DNA of 64,000 nucleotides from Neurospora crassa OR74A (Eukaryota > Ascomycota > Sordariomycetes > Sordariales > Sordariaceae): contig NC_026505.1 in the NCBI RefSeq assembly GCF_000182925.2, forward strand, positions 4,154,001 through 4,218,000, read 5' to 3'. Each line of letters opens with the position of its first letter. The first letter of the stretch is position 1. Positions 11,501 through 22,298 of the stretch are shown here, in pieces. The position numbers and the translations under genes were made by a program. Below the pieces are notes generated by a model that was not told the DNA's origin, ran no database searches, and worked only from the letters and a program-made list of their open reading frames with translations.

Positions 11501-12520
11501 CCCCCTCCCGGCGATAAAAATAAGTAATTATACTTATACCTATATAATAATTATCGTCGATCGTCTTATAAAAATATACTATTATATTAGCGTATATAGC
11601 TTATTAATTAGGGTAACCACTATAACCTTCTTACGCGAAGTCTACCGCCTCTATAGTACGCCCGATTCTATTATTTCCAATTAGGGTACCTAATTCGTTG
11701 CTACTTTCTAGTAGGAGTTTTGCTATTTATTAAACGTTTAGTAGAAGCTTTCCTCCTTTACTTACCCCGAAACTAACAGTTAAATAGAGATTATTAATAT
11801 TTATATTAAATAGTACCTCTATACCTTCTACTCCTATTACTAGGATAATTAATTATAATAGCTGCCTTTAATAGAGTTCGCGGCTAATAATTATATTTCT
11901 AAGACTATTAGCCTCTCTCTATTTTTCGCTAACTATAAATAGTACCTTAGAATAGGTATTAAACTATTGTATTATAGGGCCGGCCTAATATTATTAGTAT
12001 AATATTAGGAGTTGCTAGATATGTATAGTATTAAGGAATAGGTAAATAGAGTTACTATTAGGGCCCGGTTATTTATAGAAGAGGTTTAAGAATGTTATTA
12101 ATATTATACTAATATATATAGGTTAGATATATTTAAGTATAAGGTGGGCAATAAGGTTTAGGTTAGTATAAAGTACTAGAATTAGAGTAGGCCCGTCGCT
12201 AAGCTTTTTAATAAGTAGGCGGGCCCTTTTACTATTAAAAAGGTATACCCCCGAATTATTGCTGTTACTATAGACGCTTCGTATAAGGTTTTCCCGGTTT
12301 TCTACGTTTCTTTCGTCCGCCCTTATTAGGAGGGCTTCCTAGGCTAGAATGTATTTAATAACGCTTTAGATTAGCGAGTCTATAGTACTGTCGCTTCTCT
12401 TATTAACCCTAAGGAAGAAGAGTAGTATTTCGAATATATTATAAATTCTCGTTGGAATAAGAATAGTAATTTAAAATATAAAATTAAATAACTAAAATTA
12501 TACTATTCCAATTAACGCTT
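8538..12520 (+). pseudogene. pol pseudogene (protease, RT, RNase H, integrase, chromodomain)
   Basis: Recognisable landmarks in order are: IIDSSYSLIGFIN near 8634 (protease, where an active-site DSG now reads DSS); FIKKLGG and KNRYSIPLIRE near 9762-9870 (reverse transcriptase); YLNNILIYSE at 10089-10118, where both catalytic Asp codons read Asn; KYLSLIIFKEGF and FANFYRRFIK near 10230-10370; and IAFFSSKYSLAKYNYKIYNKELF near 10600-10675 (RNase H). ISIDFISPLPA near 11477 and IIIIVDRLIK belong to the integrase core. GPFTIKK lies near 12224, and YIINSRWN near 12440 marks the chromodomain. Numerous TAG codons stand where Trp or Gln is expected. Nothing here can be translated into an active enzyme. 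Confidence 0.88.
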
Positions 12521-14281
12521 AGTTAAAGATTTTTAAGCAAATATTAGTAATATTAAAGATTTTTATTATTGAAATTTAAAGAAGCCCGGCCCCTAACTAT
12601 AGTAAAATAGAAATAGAACGTTAGAGGAACTTTAGAATAATACTATTCGCCGAAGGAGCCCTTAGTTATATAATTAAAATTACCCTACCCCTAACTTAAG
12701 GAACCCTACGATTTTCTCTTATAGTTACTCTTAATAATTTTCTTTTCTTTATAGACCTTACGTTTTTTATAAGGAGATAATATTATTTTTAGCGTATTTA
12801 ATAATAAATTATTGCAATTTTACTACTTTTCTATTACTATTATTAAAGTACTTTAGTATAGTTACTCTAATTAATTTCTATAATTAAGACCCCAAAACCT
12901 AAATTCCTATCTCTATAATACTATTATTTCGGAATTAATATAGTAAAATACTATAAGTAGAATAGGACTATTAAATTTTAAACCTAAGTAGGATAATTGG
13001 ATATAGTCTAGCCAATAAATTCCTCTATATTTTTAGGGGTAGGGTCCTCAATAACGGAAGTTACACGAGAAACCTCCGCCTCAATATTAGAACGGAATTG
13101 GAATTTAATTATAAATTATTAAATAAAGCTAATATTACCCTCTAGTAGGCGAGGTTTTATATCCTCGGCTTAAGTACGGCGCTCTTTTATAAGTATATTA
13201 TAAGTGGGGCGTAGGCTGCCAGTAATTACTAATATATTGCAATATAAATTAATAGTAATTTATATCTTAGTATATTAATATATTATTAGTATTTTAATAT
13301 TGTAACCCTAGTAGTACTCTACCGGCACTCCTTCTATTATTTATAATTTTTTTAATTACCTTCTTAATATTAATTAAATTATAGTCGCTACAAATATCCT
13401 CTTCGATAGTAGTAAAATTCTTAAGTAACTTTTTTATTTCAATAGCAATAGTTATATAAGTTACTTCGTCCTAAATAAACTTACTATCCTCCTTCTCCTA
13501 AAAGGAGGCGGCTTAAGTAGTTAAGGAAGCAGCGTTGGAATAATCGCTAATTATTAGTATAACGGCCTTATTCCGTTAGTAATATACTAAAATTAAAATA
13601 TAATAAGATAATTTACAGGGTTATAATTATCTTTAAGGATGCAGTAGTAGTAGTACTTCTTCTTCTTATTGAAGGGAAGAAGGTATTGAATTTTTAGCGG
13701 TTCGGCGCTATTAATTTCAGTATTAAAATTATAATAATGTAAGTAGGGTATATAATTTAAACTAAGTATAAGAATTATTAAAGTAGCTTCTTAAATAATA
13801 GTACAACCTTTAATTATTTCGGTAGTATAATATACGATTTTTTTTTTAAAGGTTCTAGCTCTATTTGTAGTAACGGCGTAGGAGTAATACTTCTTTAAGA
13901 ATAAAGCGAGGGGGTTTTAATAACAATATATTAATAAAAAAGGAAGTAATAGAATATAATTATTATTAGAATAAAGAAGGAGTGAGGGAGAGGAGGAAGA
14001 GGGAAGGGGATAGAAGGAAGAGGAGGGAAGTAGGAAGTATACGCAACGCGCGGGCCCTATACTATTAGGAACGGATTGAGACTAGTGCGTTACTATTTTA
14101 GGGGTGTTCTACTACTATAGCTACTATTAGGGGCAACGAATCCCGGCAAGCGGTATACGGACTTAAGTATATTTTAACGCCCTATAACTATAATACTGCT
14201 ATACCAGCGAGGGAACGTAGGGCCCTTAAGGGCTTATCTTATTTATAATTGAAGTTAATTACGTTTTGGGGGCCCGGGTAC
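12521..14281. other. Unassigned RIP-mutated 3' segment of the gypsy element
   Basis: About 1.76 kb separate the chromodomain remnant from the right LTR, which is long for a 3' untranslated region of this class. I could not recognise a protein frame on either strand. The last part (about 13980-14060) is purine-rich and could include the polypurine tract region. It may be an extra gene, another insertion, or simply non-coding sequence; RIP has erased the signal. Confidence 0.4.
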
Positions 14282-14475
14282 TATTACGGCACTATATAAC
14301 AATAACTTGGCACCCTCAGCGTTCTGGTACCGAAGCCCAGCCGTCCTATTAGTTATACTTCTACTTAGTTTATGTATATAATCTAAGAGTAGAGTTTTCG
14401 CTGCTCTCTTCCGATCTTCTTCTCTTCGTATAATATTACGTCTTTTCCAAGTCCCCTTGGGTCGGCATCGTAACA
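14282..14475 (+). repeat. Right LTR (194 bp)
   Basis: It is the same length as the left LTR, and it keeps more of the original G and C than the left copy at several sites, including the terminal CGTAACA. Confidence 0.92.
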
Positions 14476-14480
14476 ACTCC
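14476..14480. repeat. 5-bp target-site duplication of gypsy element, right
   Basis: ACTCC directly follows the right LTR and equals 6644-6648. Confidence 0.9.
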
Positions 14481-16500
14481 TTTCTCCAATTATCGAAGTA
14501 GATTCGCTATATAACCTTCCTTTTACCGTTAACCAGGTTTTTAACCTAATTATTGTAAATCTACTTTTAAGTCTTCTTATTATATAACTTAATAACTATT
14601 AACTACCTTTTCTCTTTAATTAACTACTTTTATTATTATCTTTTAATAGCTCGCTAATTAAAATCTCCCTTTAAAAGACTTAATACCTCACCCTCCTTTA
14701 GTACCTTATATACCTATCTCCTTATCTTACGGTCGAGGTTGGCCGCCTTCTCTCGGTCTTAATAGTTGTACTCCTACACTATATCATACATCAATAGCGC
14801 TTCATAGATTACAACTTCAGCAGTATAATAACGGGTACGCGTTAGCGAGTTAAATATATAATAGTATTTATCTTTAATATAAGTAATAATTTTAGTAGCT
14901 TCTTGAAAGCGGTCCTCCTTGGGGAGCAACGAGGGTAAGGCGGGGTTAGCTTTCTTAGGTTACTTCGCTCGGATTTGTAGTAGGATTCTCGTACGGTTAA
15001 TTAGCTATATTCTAATATTAGAGAACCCGGTAAGGATATTATACCCGGTTATACTAGCGTTAAAAATGCATTAAAATATCGGAAATACTATAATTAGTAG
15101 GGAAACGAAATAAGGGTATAGAAGGGGGACGAACCTCGAATTCTCTAACAAATATAGTACGAGTAAAACTAAATTCTCTACGTTAAACGAACTACCATAA
15201 TACCTTTTAGTAATAAATTTTAAGGGACGAGAATACCCTAATATTAAGTAATTATATTATATAGATTAAGTGGGGAGGCAATACTATTAATATAATATTA
15301 AAGGCATTAATATACTCTTTAACTTCTATATTGCAATAACTATTAAATCCGTCGATAATTAATAAACAGTAAATTAAGCGGTATAGCCTTCTTAACCCTA
15401 TTCTATTATTTAAATCGTTAAATTTCTTACTAATATAATCAATTCTATATTAGTTACACCCAAACTAATTTTAAAAAGAGAACCCCTCATCTCCCAATTT
15501 ATAGCCGTCCTCCTCCTTTAGTTTTATAAATATTAGGGACGAATAGAAGGAGTATTAATTAAAATACTTTAATTAATTGAGTGTAAGGTCGGTATTCGAA
15601 AAGCTAATTAGTAATTTAGTAAAGCGGACGGCGTTATTAAGGTTATTGGCGATAAAATCCTCGGTTGGGTCAATTTTAAATATTATATAGATAGGGATAG
15701 TCTTGCCAATCGCGTTTATACTAGCTATAAAGGTAACCGACTCTCGATTAATAATATTATTAATCTCTAACTAGGAGAAATAATAAGCATTTACCCCTAT
15801 ACAAATTTATTAGCAAAGTAATATACTAACTTACCTTCTACTTTACCAAATCCCTCAATACAACTACCCTTACGCGCCTACCCGCTACATAACCGAGTCT
15901 TATACCTATTTTATTATAATTCTAAACGTCCCCCCCAATAATATTATACTTTTTAAGTATAGCTTTGTAATTGTTAAATTACTCGTTGATAAATTCTTTA
16001 TTTAACTCCTAGAACCTTCTCTTAATATCGATGGTGTAGTAAATTATAATCTTCAATTCTAGATAGTCTTTAAGGAAGCTCGCTAACTACGTTACATTAT
16101 AGGTCTTTGGAGCGCCCTATAGTAATTGTAACCGATTTACTGCGCTAATAACTATTTAATATAATGTAGGAAATTGTCCTTAGAAGTAAAATATTACGTA
16201 CGATATAATAGTATCCTCCTCGGTGGTTATTAATATACGGGGGCAACCTTTTGAATGCGATAATATAGTTGGTTTATTGTATTTTACTAGCGATTTAATA
16301 TAGTGAAATATAGAGGTATGCGATTCGTTAGTAATGGTAGTAATTTCTCTAATAGTCAGCGGTTTATATAATATTCTAAAGCGCTTAATATGTTAGCGGG
16401 TAGTTAAATATATATGCGTACCGCGGTAGCTAGCGGGCGCTTCCCCTATTTTAGCGAAATATTTATTAAAATCTACTACGCGCAATGGTGGGTTAACCTT
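14481..16500 (-). pseudogene. Transposase pseudogene, N-terminal and DDE part (pogo/Fot-like)
   Basis: Reading the minus strand through stop codons gives, in order: an N-terminal helix-turn-helix-like region (PLTIREITTITNES, near 16350); a Tc5-type DNA-binding segment (GAPKTYNV near 16110, then AILKKYN near 15970); the first catalytic block near 15910-15930; SVTFIASINAIGKTIPIYIIF near 15690-15750; LLIIDGFNS near 15345-15375; and LPPHL...IRVFSSLK near 15225-15290. These are the blocks of the DDE domain of pogo-family transposases. Two of the three catalytic Asp positions appear changed to Asn by RIP-type transitions, and the initiator codon is not visible. The remaining C-terminus lies at 5866-6643, beyond the gypsy insertion. 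Confidence 0.78.
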
Positions 16501-16663
16501 TATTAATCTATGGATATATATAGATTGCTTACTTTTATAGATTTACGAAGTGTGCGGTTAGAAATAGCGAGTTTGAGTGTGGTTGTGTTGCCGGTGTGTA
16601 CGATGTTAAAAAGTGGTTTTGCGTAGCGTTAATAGTTGATTCTGCATGGTACCGATCGGCGCT

Positions 16664-16752
16664 TGTCCTAGATTAAACGGTTGTCCCACAGAAATTTTTC
16701 CCCCTCTTTAATGAGAGGGGGTTGGCAAAAGACTCCACCGCTAACCCCCAAG
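16664..16752 (-). repeat. Terminal inverted repeat, right (89 bp)
   Basis: It is the reverse complement of the left repeat, including the hairpin CCCCCTCTTTAATGAGAGGG at 16700-16720. TA at 16753-16754 completes the target duplication. Confidence 0.9.
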
Positions 16753-16754
16753 TA

Positions 16755-17725
16755 GTGTACAATCTCAGGTCTCTTTCAAGCGATGCCCAGGCCTCGGCTT
16801 CATAGCTGGGCGGCTGCCAAGCAGGCCATACCGGGTATGGCGGAAGTTGTATGGTCATTGGCATTCTGGGCTTCGGATACGAAGAGAACTTTGGTCGCGT
16901 GAGGTTCTCTATGTGGGATGTGCGCGATGGACACGATATTAGTCATTGAAGGTTCAACGATTTGAGCATTGAAAACATCACAAAGCAGAGTTGATGAACA
17001 GGTAGGAAACTTGATCCCCCTCCCCAACGGGTAATACCAAGAACCCATGGCTCCACAACAGAACGGCCCTTGAAAATCCATATCACATGCCATTACTTGT
17101 CGAGGAAGAAAAGACATGTGTTTGTTTCCTGACTTCGCAAAACAAAAGATACCTACAGTCGCTGACGGCCATCAAAACCTCGCAAGCCGAGTGTTCGACG
17201 TCGACCGACAGTATGGACCACTAACAGGCAGCCCGATGACTTGATGAGAGGTTGCCATCAAGACATGCGATATCTCAAGATGCTCCAGTTCAGGCACGCA
17301 AAGAAGTGTGAAATCATGGCCCGCAGCGTAGGAGAGAACTGTACCTTCGTCAGATCTAGACCCGAGAGCAAGCACGGATGGGATATGGAAAATCGGAGTT
17401 TGACGTGATCGACAGGGCGGTGGGAAGACAAAGCTGGCCGGACTTGATGGGCCGAACTCCCCACTTGTCGCCGATGCGGAGCCCCGTGCACCGGTACGCC
17501 AAGCCCCGCCTTCTGCCTGCCGACGGAGCCCTAAGATTTTGACAGGCCTAGGCCACACATTTTGGTCAAAATTTTCCACCCAGCGTGTTGCGACCTCCAC
17601 TTCACCACTTCCGTCCACCAAACCCTCAGAACCCAACAAAAGGCGCAGGATATCCAACCTCTTTGCGTCCTTCTTTCGACTTGTCCTTTGTCAACCCACA
17701 AGCACATCTCCATCCCGTCGACGCA
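16755..17725. other. Intergenic region and eL22 promoter
   Basis: Several minus-strand frames occur (for example 17172-17657), but none resembles a known protein and they overlap one another, so I do not call genes. The last 90 bases before 17726 are pyrimidine-rich, as is common for ribosomal protein leaders. Confidence 0.5.
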
Positions 17726-18304
17726 ATGGCTCCCATCACCGTATGTTCGCCCACATGACCATCGCTTTGCTGTTGGCCCAATCCTCAGCCAATGTGGAAT
17801 CCCCCCAGCTTTCATGTTGGTCTGAGCGACCATGGCGTGAAGCAGTAGGCTAAGTCAAATTGTGTTTTACAGAAGAAGTCTGCCAAGGGCAAGGGCCCCA
17901 AGGTCACCAAGAAGTTCGTTATCAACGCTTCTCAGCCCGCCAGCGACAAGATCTTCGACGTCTCTGCCTTCGAGAAGTTCCTCACCGAGAAGATCAAGGT
18001 TGAGGGCCGCGTCGGCAACCTTGGCGACGCCATCAAGATCTCCCAGGTCGGTGATGGCAAGATTGAGATCGTTGCCCACAACGAGCTCTCTGGCCGCTAC
18101 CTCAAGTACCTGTACGTGTTCCCCCTTCGCGACCATCAACAGCCAAACTGGCGCTAACCATTTACCTCGCGACACAGGACCAAGAAGTTCCTCAAGAAGA
18201 TGCAGCTCCGTGACTGGCTCCGTGTCGTCTCCACCTCCCGCGGTGTTTACGAGCTCAAGTTCTTCAACGTCGTCAACGACGAGGCTGAGGAGGATGAGGA
18301 GTAA
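17726..18304 (+). CDS. rpl22: 60S ribosomal protein eL22
   Basis: This small basic protein of the large ribosomal subunit binds 25S/28S rRNA near the exit-tunnel face. My model has three exons (17726-17740, 17873-18111, 18178-18304) and gives 126 residues, the normal length. The first exon encodes only MAPIT, an arrangement typical of fungal ribosomal protein genes. Family features are the lysine-rich start [15 protein letters not shown], the core [27 protein letters not shown], the segment [15 protein letters not shown], and the acidic tail EAEEDEE. Donors are GTATGT and GTACGT; acceptors are TACAG and CACAG. The gene lies within 1 kb of the RIP-mutated transposon but shows normal base composition, so RIP has not spread into it. 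Confidence 0.95.
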
Positions 18305-18659
18305 ATTCGATAACCCAAGGGAAATTCTGGAGATTTGAGGTTATCTGGCAGGGAATACCATATGATGGACGGGTGTGCATTGTGCTTAGCGGGAAACCGG
18401 GTTCAATGAACACATGTCAAGTCGCCTCCTTGTGAGGCATGGCGTTCTGGCCAAGCCTATTTTCGTCTCGCCCATGCGCATATGACCATGTGAACTCTGT
18501 AACATTGCCGGTTAATTGTGCACCATCTATAACGCCTCCGTTCTAGGAGTATCATACCCAAATGCCAAAAGTAAAGAGACAACCGAACGCCTATGCGCCG
18601 CCATAACCTCTCGAGGTATATCACCACAACCCAATGTCCGACCTCGGTAGCACTTCCGC
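18305..18659. other. Convergent intergenic region
   Basis: This is the 3' flanking region between eL22 (plus) and the mitochondrial carrier gene (minus). I see nothing beyond likely untranslated regions. Confidence 0.6.
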
Positions 18660-19715
18660 TTACCCAGGCAACGACCTCATGACGCCCTCAAACACCAACA
18701 GTGCCATCGCATTCGCCGGGAATGCCCTTAAGAAGCAAGGCAAAAACCCGCGCCAGTATCCCTTCGCACCATTCTCCCTGTAAACCGCCACCGCGGCGTC
18801 CCTCCACCTCGGGAACCTCCTGACGCCATCACCGAGCCCTCCTCCAAGATTATCCGTCATGAACCGTTGCTTCACAACATCGCTCGGGTAACTAGTCAGC
18901 CAAAACACTTGCGCGCTCAGCCCGCCCGCCCAGAAATTGATAGCCGGTGTGCTCATCTGCGTGTACTGCTTCATCCACCTGCTGAACACATCATACGTGC
19001 CCCACCAAAAGAAGAAGAAGCTGCGAAACAATATCGTCGCTCCCAAGCCGTGATACACGCCCCTGATACCGTGGTGCGTGTACACCTTTTTGAGGCAGTC
19101 AATGGGGCCCTTATACATCCTCTCCTCCTTACGCGCCGCGTACTGGATCTGCAGTCTGGCTTTCACGTGTTCCACGGGCGCTGCAATGAAGCTGACCGTC
19201 ATGCCCGCCAGAATACCCGCCAACCCGTGGCCATGCGAAGGCAAGGGTTTGGCGGGGTCGTGCAAGGGGTGCCAGGGCGGGTTGAACAGGTTGTCGCGCA
19301 AAAGGCGGCGATAGACAGTCAAAGAGCCGAGCATAACACTGTCCATGAACATCCAGCCGACCAGTGGCGGGCTGGCGCCCTTGTAGAGACCCAGGATACC
19401 TTCGTTGCGGATGGTTTGGGTAAGGCATTGGAGCGGGCCGGAGAAGCGGGTGGCGTCGCTGGTTTGGAGGCGCACTTTGATGGTGTCGAAGGGGTGGCCG
19501 ACTGTGAGGATGGGTTAGTAACGTTGGTTTTACATTAAGAATCAAAATATGCCTGTGCAAGTGTGTGTAAATAAATACGCACCGGAGAGCTTGGCGATGC
19601 CCGAAAAGACGCCAGCTACGAATCCCTTGTAGTTCGCGGCCGCTTTCTGGACCGCTACCGGTGCGGTAGCAGGGCCTGGAGCCTGTTCCTGGTGTTCTTT
19701 CAAGTTGGCACCCAT
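18660..19715 (-). CDS. Mitochondrial carrier family protein (SLC25)
   Basis: This is an inner-mitochondrial-membrane metabolite transporter with the usual three-fold repeat. Two exons (19715-19583 and 19501-18660) give 324 residues. The three signature motifs PxD/ExxK are PFDTIK at residue 48, PVEHVK at 153 and PSDVVK at 250. Each begins a repeat of two membrane helices; GLYKGASPPLVG and GVYHGLGATILFR are the matching even-helix motifs. The sequence around GHPFDTIKVRLQ resembles the carnitine/acylcarnitine and Ymc1 branch, but the substrate cannot be fixed by eye. The intron (19502-19582) has a GTGCGT donor and splits the valine codon before GHPFD. Open frames on the opposite strand at 18867-19538 are shadows. 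Confidence 0.92.
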
Positions 19716-20747
19716 GGTGTCGTTGGCTTCCTTCTACCTCAAGGCATACGAAGTATTCTTTCCTCGTTCTACCTATATCATGGACCGGAAGATCCTGTTG
19801 AAATATGGATGTGGACAAGGTCTCAAGCCCGTCAATAAAGGAAGGAAAGACCAGAAGGTGTGGGATGCGCAGGTTAGTAATCTCACTTGACTACATGTGC
19901 TTCTTTCCCTCCAAAGTCAAGTCTGAAACAGGAATGAACGGACTAAAGTTTATCTCGTTTTCGCTCGATCGACCGGCATATCGGACACCCAAGTTACGGA
20001 TCGGACCTCATCGGAGTCGATGGATCTGACTGTCCATCCAGGGGTATGAATAAGTATCCCCGCTGAAAAAGGTGCTGCACTGGTGGGGTTAATGGTGGAG
20101 TGTAGCAACCGTCATGGACGTTTACTAGTGTACATTAGCAAAAGTATAACATGTGTAAAGGTCTCATCCAGACCGCCTTGCGATGGGGATACAATCACAG
20201 GATGTCTTTAAATGGCTCACTCTTGAATATGTATCGAGTGCAACCTTTCAGAAGGGAAAGAGTACTAGTAGGGCTCCGCGATGATGTCGTGTTAGTGATA
20301 TCTCGGGCGGTGCTGTGATTGGTCGAGAGATCGTCGAACAGTTCCTAACATCGGCCTCCATGCTTAACCTCGTTAACTTCTGCCGTCGTTCTTGACTTCC
20401 ACGACCCTGGGTCCTCCTTTGTATCCAGAGTCCGCACAAAACATTAACTGCTATCTGGAGGAATTTTATCAGAATTATCTTGATGCCGGGTAACGGCCAA
20501 CCTCCAAACCCGAAAAGGGTTTCACGACCCGTTACCCCGTTCCCTCTGTGTGTTTCCGACCTGCAGAAAGGCAACACCATTACCAGCAGTACCACGGAAC
20601 CGACCATGTCACACCCCAAGATAACCCATGCCATACCGCCGATTCCCGCCATGAAGATAAGGCGCAATTTATGTAGCGGATGACCAGGAGCAGAGGAAAA
20701 TATCTCCGTTGAAGGAAACCCAGCTTTTGATAAACATCTCCTTCAAC
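19716..20747. other. Intergenic region downstream of GPI11 and upstream of the carrier gene
   Basis: The 1-kb stretch contains the carrier promoter and the 3' flank of GPI11. The frame at 20248-20667 (minus) shows no family resemblance. Nothing else is supported. Confidence 0.5.
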
Positions 20748-21653
20748 TCAAAATTTCTTCCCCCAGAACAATGTACCTCCCAAAACCCTACCAAGCAAGT
20801 ATCCTCCATAAGCACCACAGAGAATGGTAACCGGCCACCTTTGCCACTCGCGGTCCCAGTCCAGTGGAATAGGCACAGCGCCCAGCCACGCGCCCACAAT
20901 GCCGCCCACCAGACCGCCAAAGGTCTCATCGAGCGGTGCACGGAATCCGCCGACCGCAGCCCAGGCGGCCGAGTCGACGCCGTGTACGTAGAAGAGCGGG
21001 AAGAGTGTAAGGAGGGCAAGGTGCGCGGCGCACAGGAAGGTATGCGACCCATGTGTGAGGAAGGGCGCGCCGAAGAGGACCATGGCGAAGTATAGGAAGG
21101 GGGTGACGATAGAGGTCAAAACGGAGGCTAGGAGTGCGGTCTAGAGTTTGAGGACGAATATTAGCGAGGTACACTCCCAACAAGACCGCATGATCTCTGG
21201 AAAAGGACAAGATGGGACATGACATACAATGATCGTGCTCGACCCAATGTCGCCGCCCTTCTTCTTCTCGCCCGGCCGGGGTTTACGGTTCGACTTTGAC
21301 GCGGGCTCGCCTGCCGCAGGCAGACAAAGAAGTGCATAGGTCATCTGGAATGCCGCGACCACGGGTAAGGCGTTGAGCATTACTGGGACGGGATTGGTGA
21401 CGAGGGCGTCGAATCGAAGCAGGTATAAGGCGGTCAAGGCGGCCGGTAGGGCATGGCGGACGGTCTGAGCAGCGGGCGTTTGTTTGATTTGGACGGGTCG
21501 TAGTGTCGCCAGCGAGCTGCTGGAACCGGCCGTCGTTGTCGATGACTCTGTCGCTTGACTTCCAGGTGTACTTTTTGTTGTCGATGTCGACTGGGCTACG
21601 GCGCCCTTCACGATTGCTGACGAGGACATTGTTACCGGATCCACGAGGGGCAT
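20748..21653 (-). CDS. gpi11: GPI-anchor biosynthesis protein 11 (PIG-F family)
   Basis: Gpi11/PIG-F is a polytopic ER membrane subunit of the complexes that add ethanolamine-phosphate to the second and third mannoses of GPI anchors. Two exons (21653-21228 and 21140-20748) give 272 residues. The N-terminal 60 residues are Ser/Thr-rich. Hydrophobic helices follow, broken by a basic loop with [15 protein letters not shown]. The C-terminus carries the family signature [14 protein letters not shown] followed by a glycine-rich helix ([15 protein letters not shown]). The intron (21141-21227) has a GTATGT donor and TAG acceptor and falls in frame. A further in-frame ATG-like start upstream was rejected because the sequence before 21653 does not look membrane-targeting or conserved. 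Confidence 0.9.
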
Positions 21654-22298
21654 TTTGGTTGTACAAAATGGACTGAAATGAGGCAGGCTGAAGAAGCCTC
21701 GTGGTGCCAATTGATCGTGATTATTGGTGCAGTGGCAGGGGGGCTGTACCTGCGTGTACAATCGTTGACCGAGCAGCCGTCGCAAGGAAAGTGGAAGAGA
21801 AGCAATGTTGCCGAGGGAATGAACAGGCCAAGCTTCCAGTTGATGGCGGGCTGGACGGTTATTCTAGACGGTTAAATTCGGGATCCACTGTAAGCACCCA
21901 AGCCCAGAACCCTAACCCTTCACCACCTGCAACTTGGCTTCTCAGTGCGAGTCAAGGACTTGTTACTGGCGACGTTTGAAGAATAATCTTGAATATTTCA
22001 GGCCCCAGTCGGGAATGAAATATACACATACTGTCGATGGTTCTTTTTATCCCTCCCCCTTTTCCCCTCTTTTTTTTTTTTTTTTCTTTCGGTAGGCTGG
22101 TCAGAGCCAACCCTGTTCAGCACATTCCAGTTGTTGGATGAACACTGCCTCTATGTATAGCCGAACGCTTCGCAGATGCCTACACCCATACGTGCCGGTT
22201 CGTATAAGAACGACACAGCTCTCATCAACTATGACCTCAGGGCCTCCAAAACATCCCTAACATGCAAGTCTCTGACCACACACACGATTCATCACCAT
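21654..22298. other. Intergenic region
   Basis: This contains the GPI11 promoter and the 3' flank of the translin gene. A 17-base T tract lies at about 22069-22086. No gene is supported. Confidence 0.6.

Larger units (their letters stand above)
6649..14475 (+). mobile_element. Ty3/gypsy chromovirus-like LTR retrotransposon, RIP-inactivated, nested in the pogo element
   Basis: The element is 7.8 kb long, has 194-bp LTRs at both ends, and is flanked by the 5-bp repeat ACTCC. Its frames, read through stop codons on the plus strand, give the order gag with a CCHC remnant (8380-8421), aspartic protease (about 8630-8690), reverse transcriptase (about 9753-10110), RNase H (about 10530-10700), integrase (about 11100-12000), a GPF motif near 12218-12230 and a chromodomain remnant (about 12415-12500). 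Protease-RT-RNaseH-integrase order plus a terminal chromodomain defines a Ty3/gypsy chromovirus. All differences seen between the two LTRs are transitions. It sits inside the transposase gene of the older TIR element, so it inserted later. Confidence 0.92.
5624..16752 (-). mobile_element. RIP-inactivated pogo-type (Tc1/mariner) TIR transposon, split by a gypsy element
   Basis: The block is bounded by inverted repeats of about 89 bp at 5624-5712 and 16664-16752, and flanked by TA on both sides (5622-5623 and 16753-16754), the target duplication expected for Tc1/mariner elements. Without the inserted retrotransposon the element is about 3.3 kb. On the minus strand, fragments of a pogo/Fot-like transposase are readable in one frame through many stop codons, including a helix-turn-helix region and a DDE catalytic domain. 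From about 5.8 to 16.55 kb the DNA is extremely A/T-rich, depleted of CA and TG, and full of TA, as expected from RIP. The ends and roughly 100-200 bp of subterminal DNA are not mutated in this way. Confidence 0.85.

Noticed and set aside
18867-19538. 223-codon open frame on the plus strand
   Set aside because: It is antisense to the mitochondrial carrier gene, whose three signature motifs are clear on the minus strand.
21908-21922. Telomere-like AACCCTAACCCT
   Set aside because: Only two units occur, here and near 63644, far from any sequence end and without arrays; chance is sufficient.
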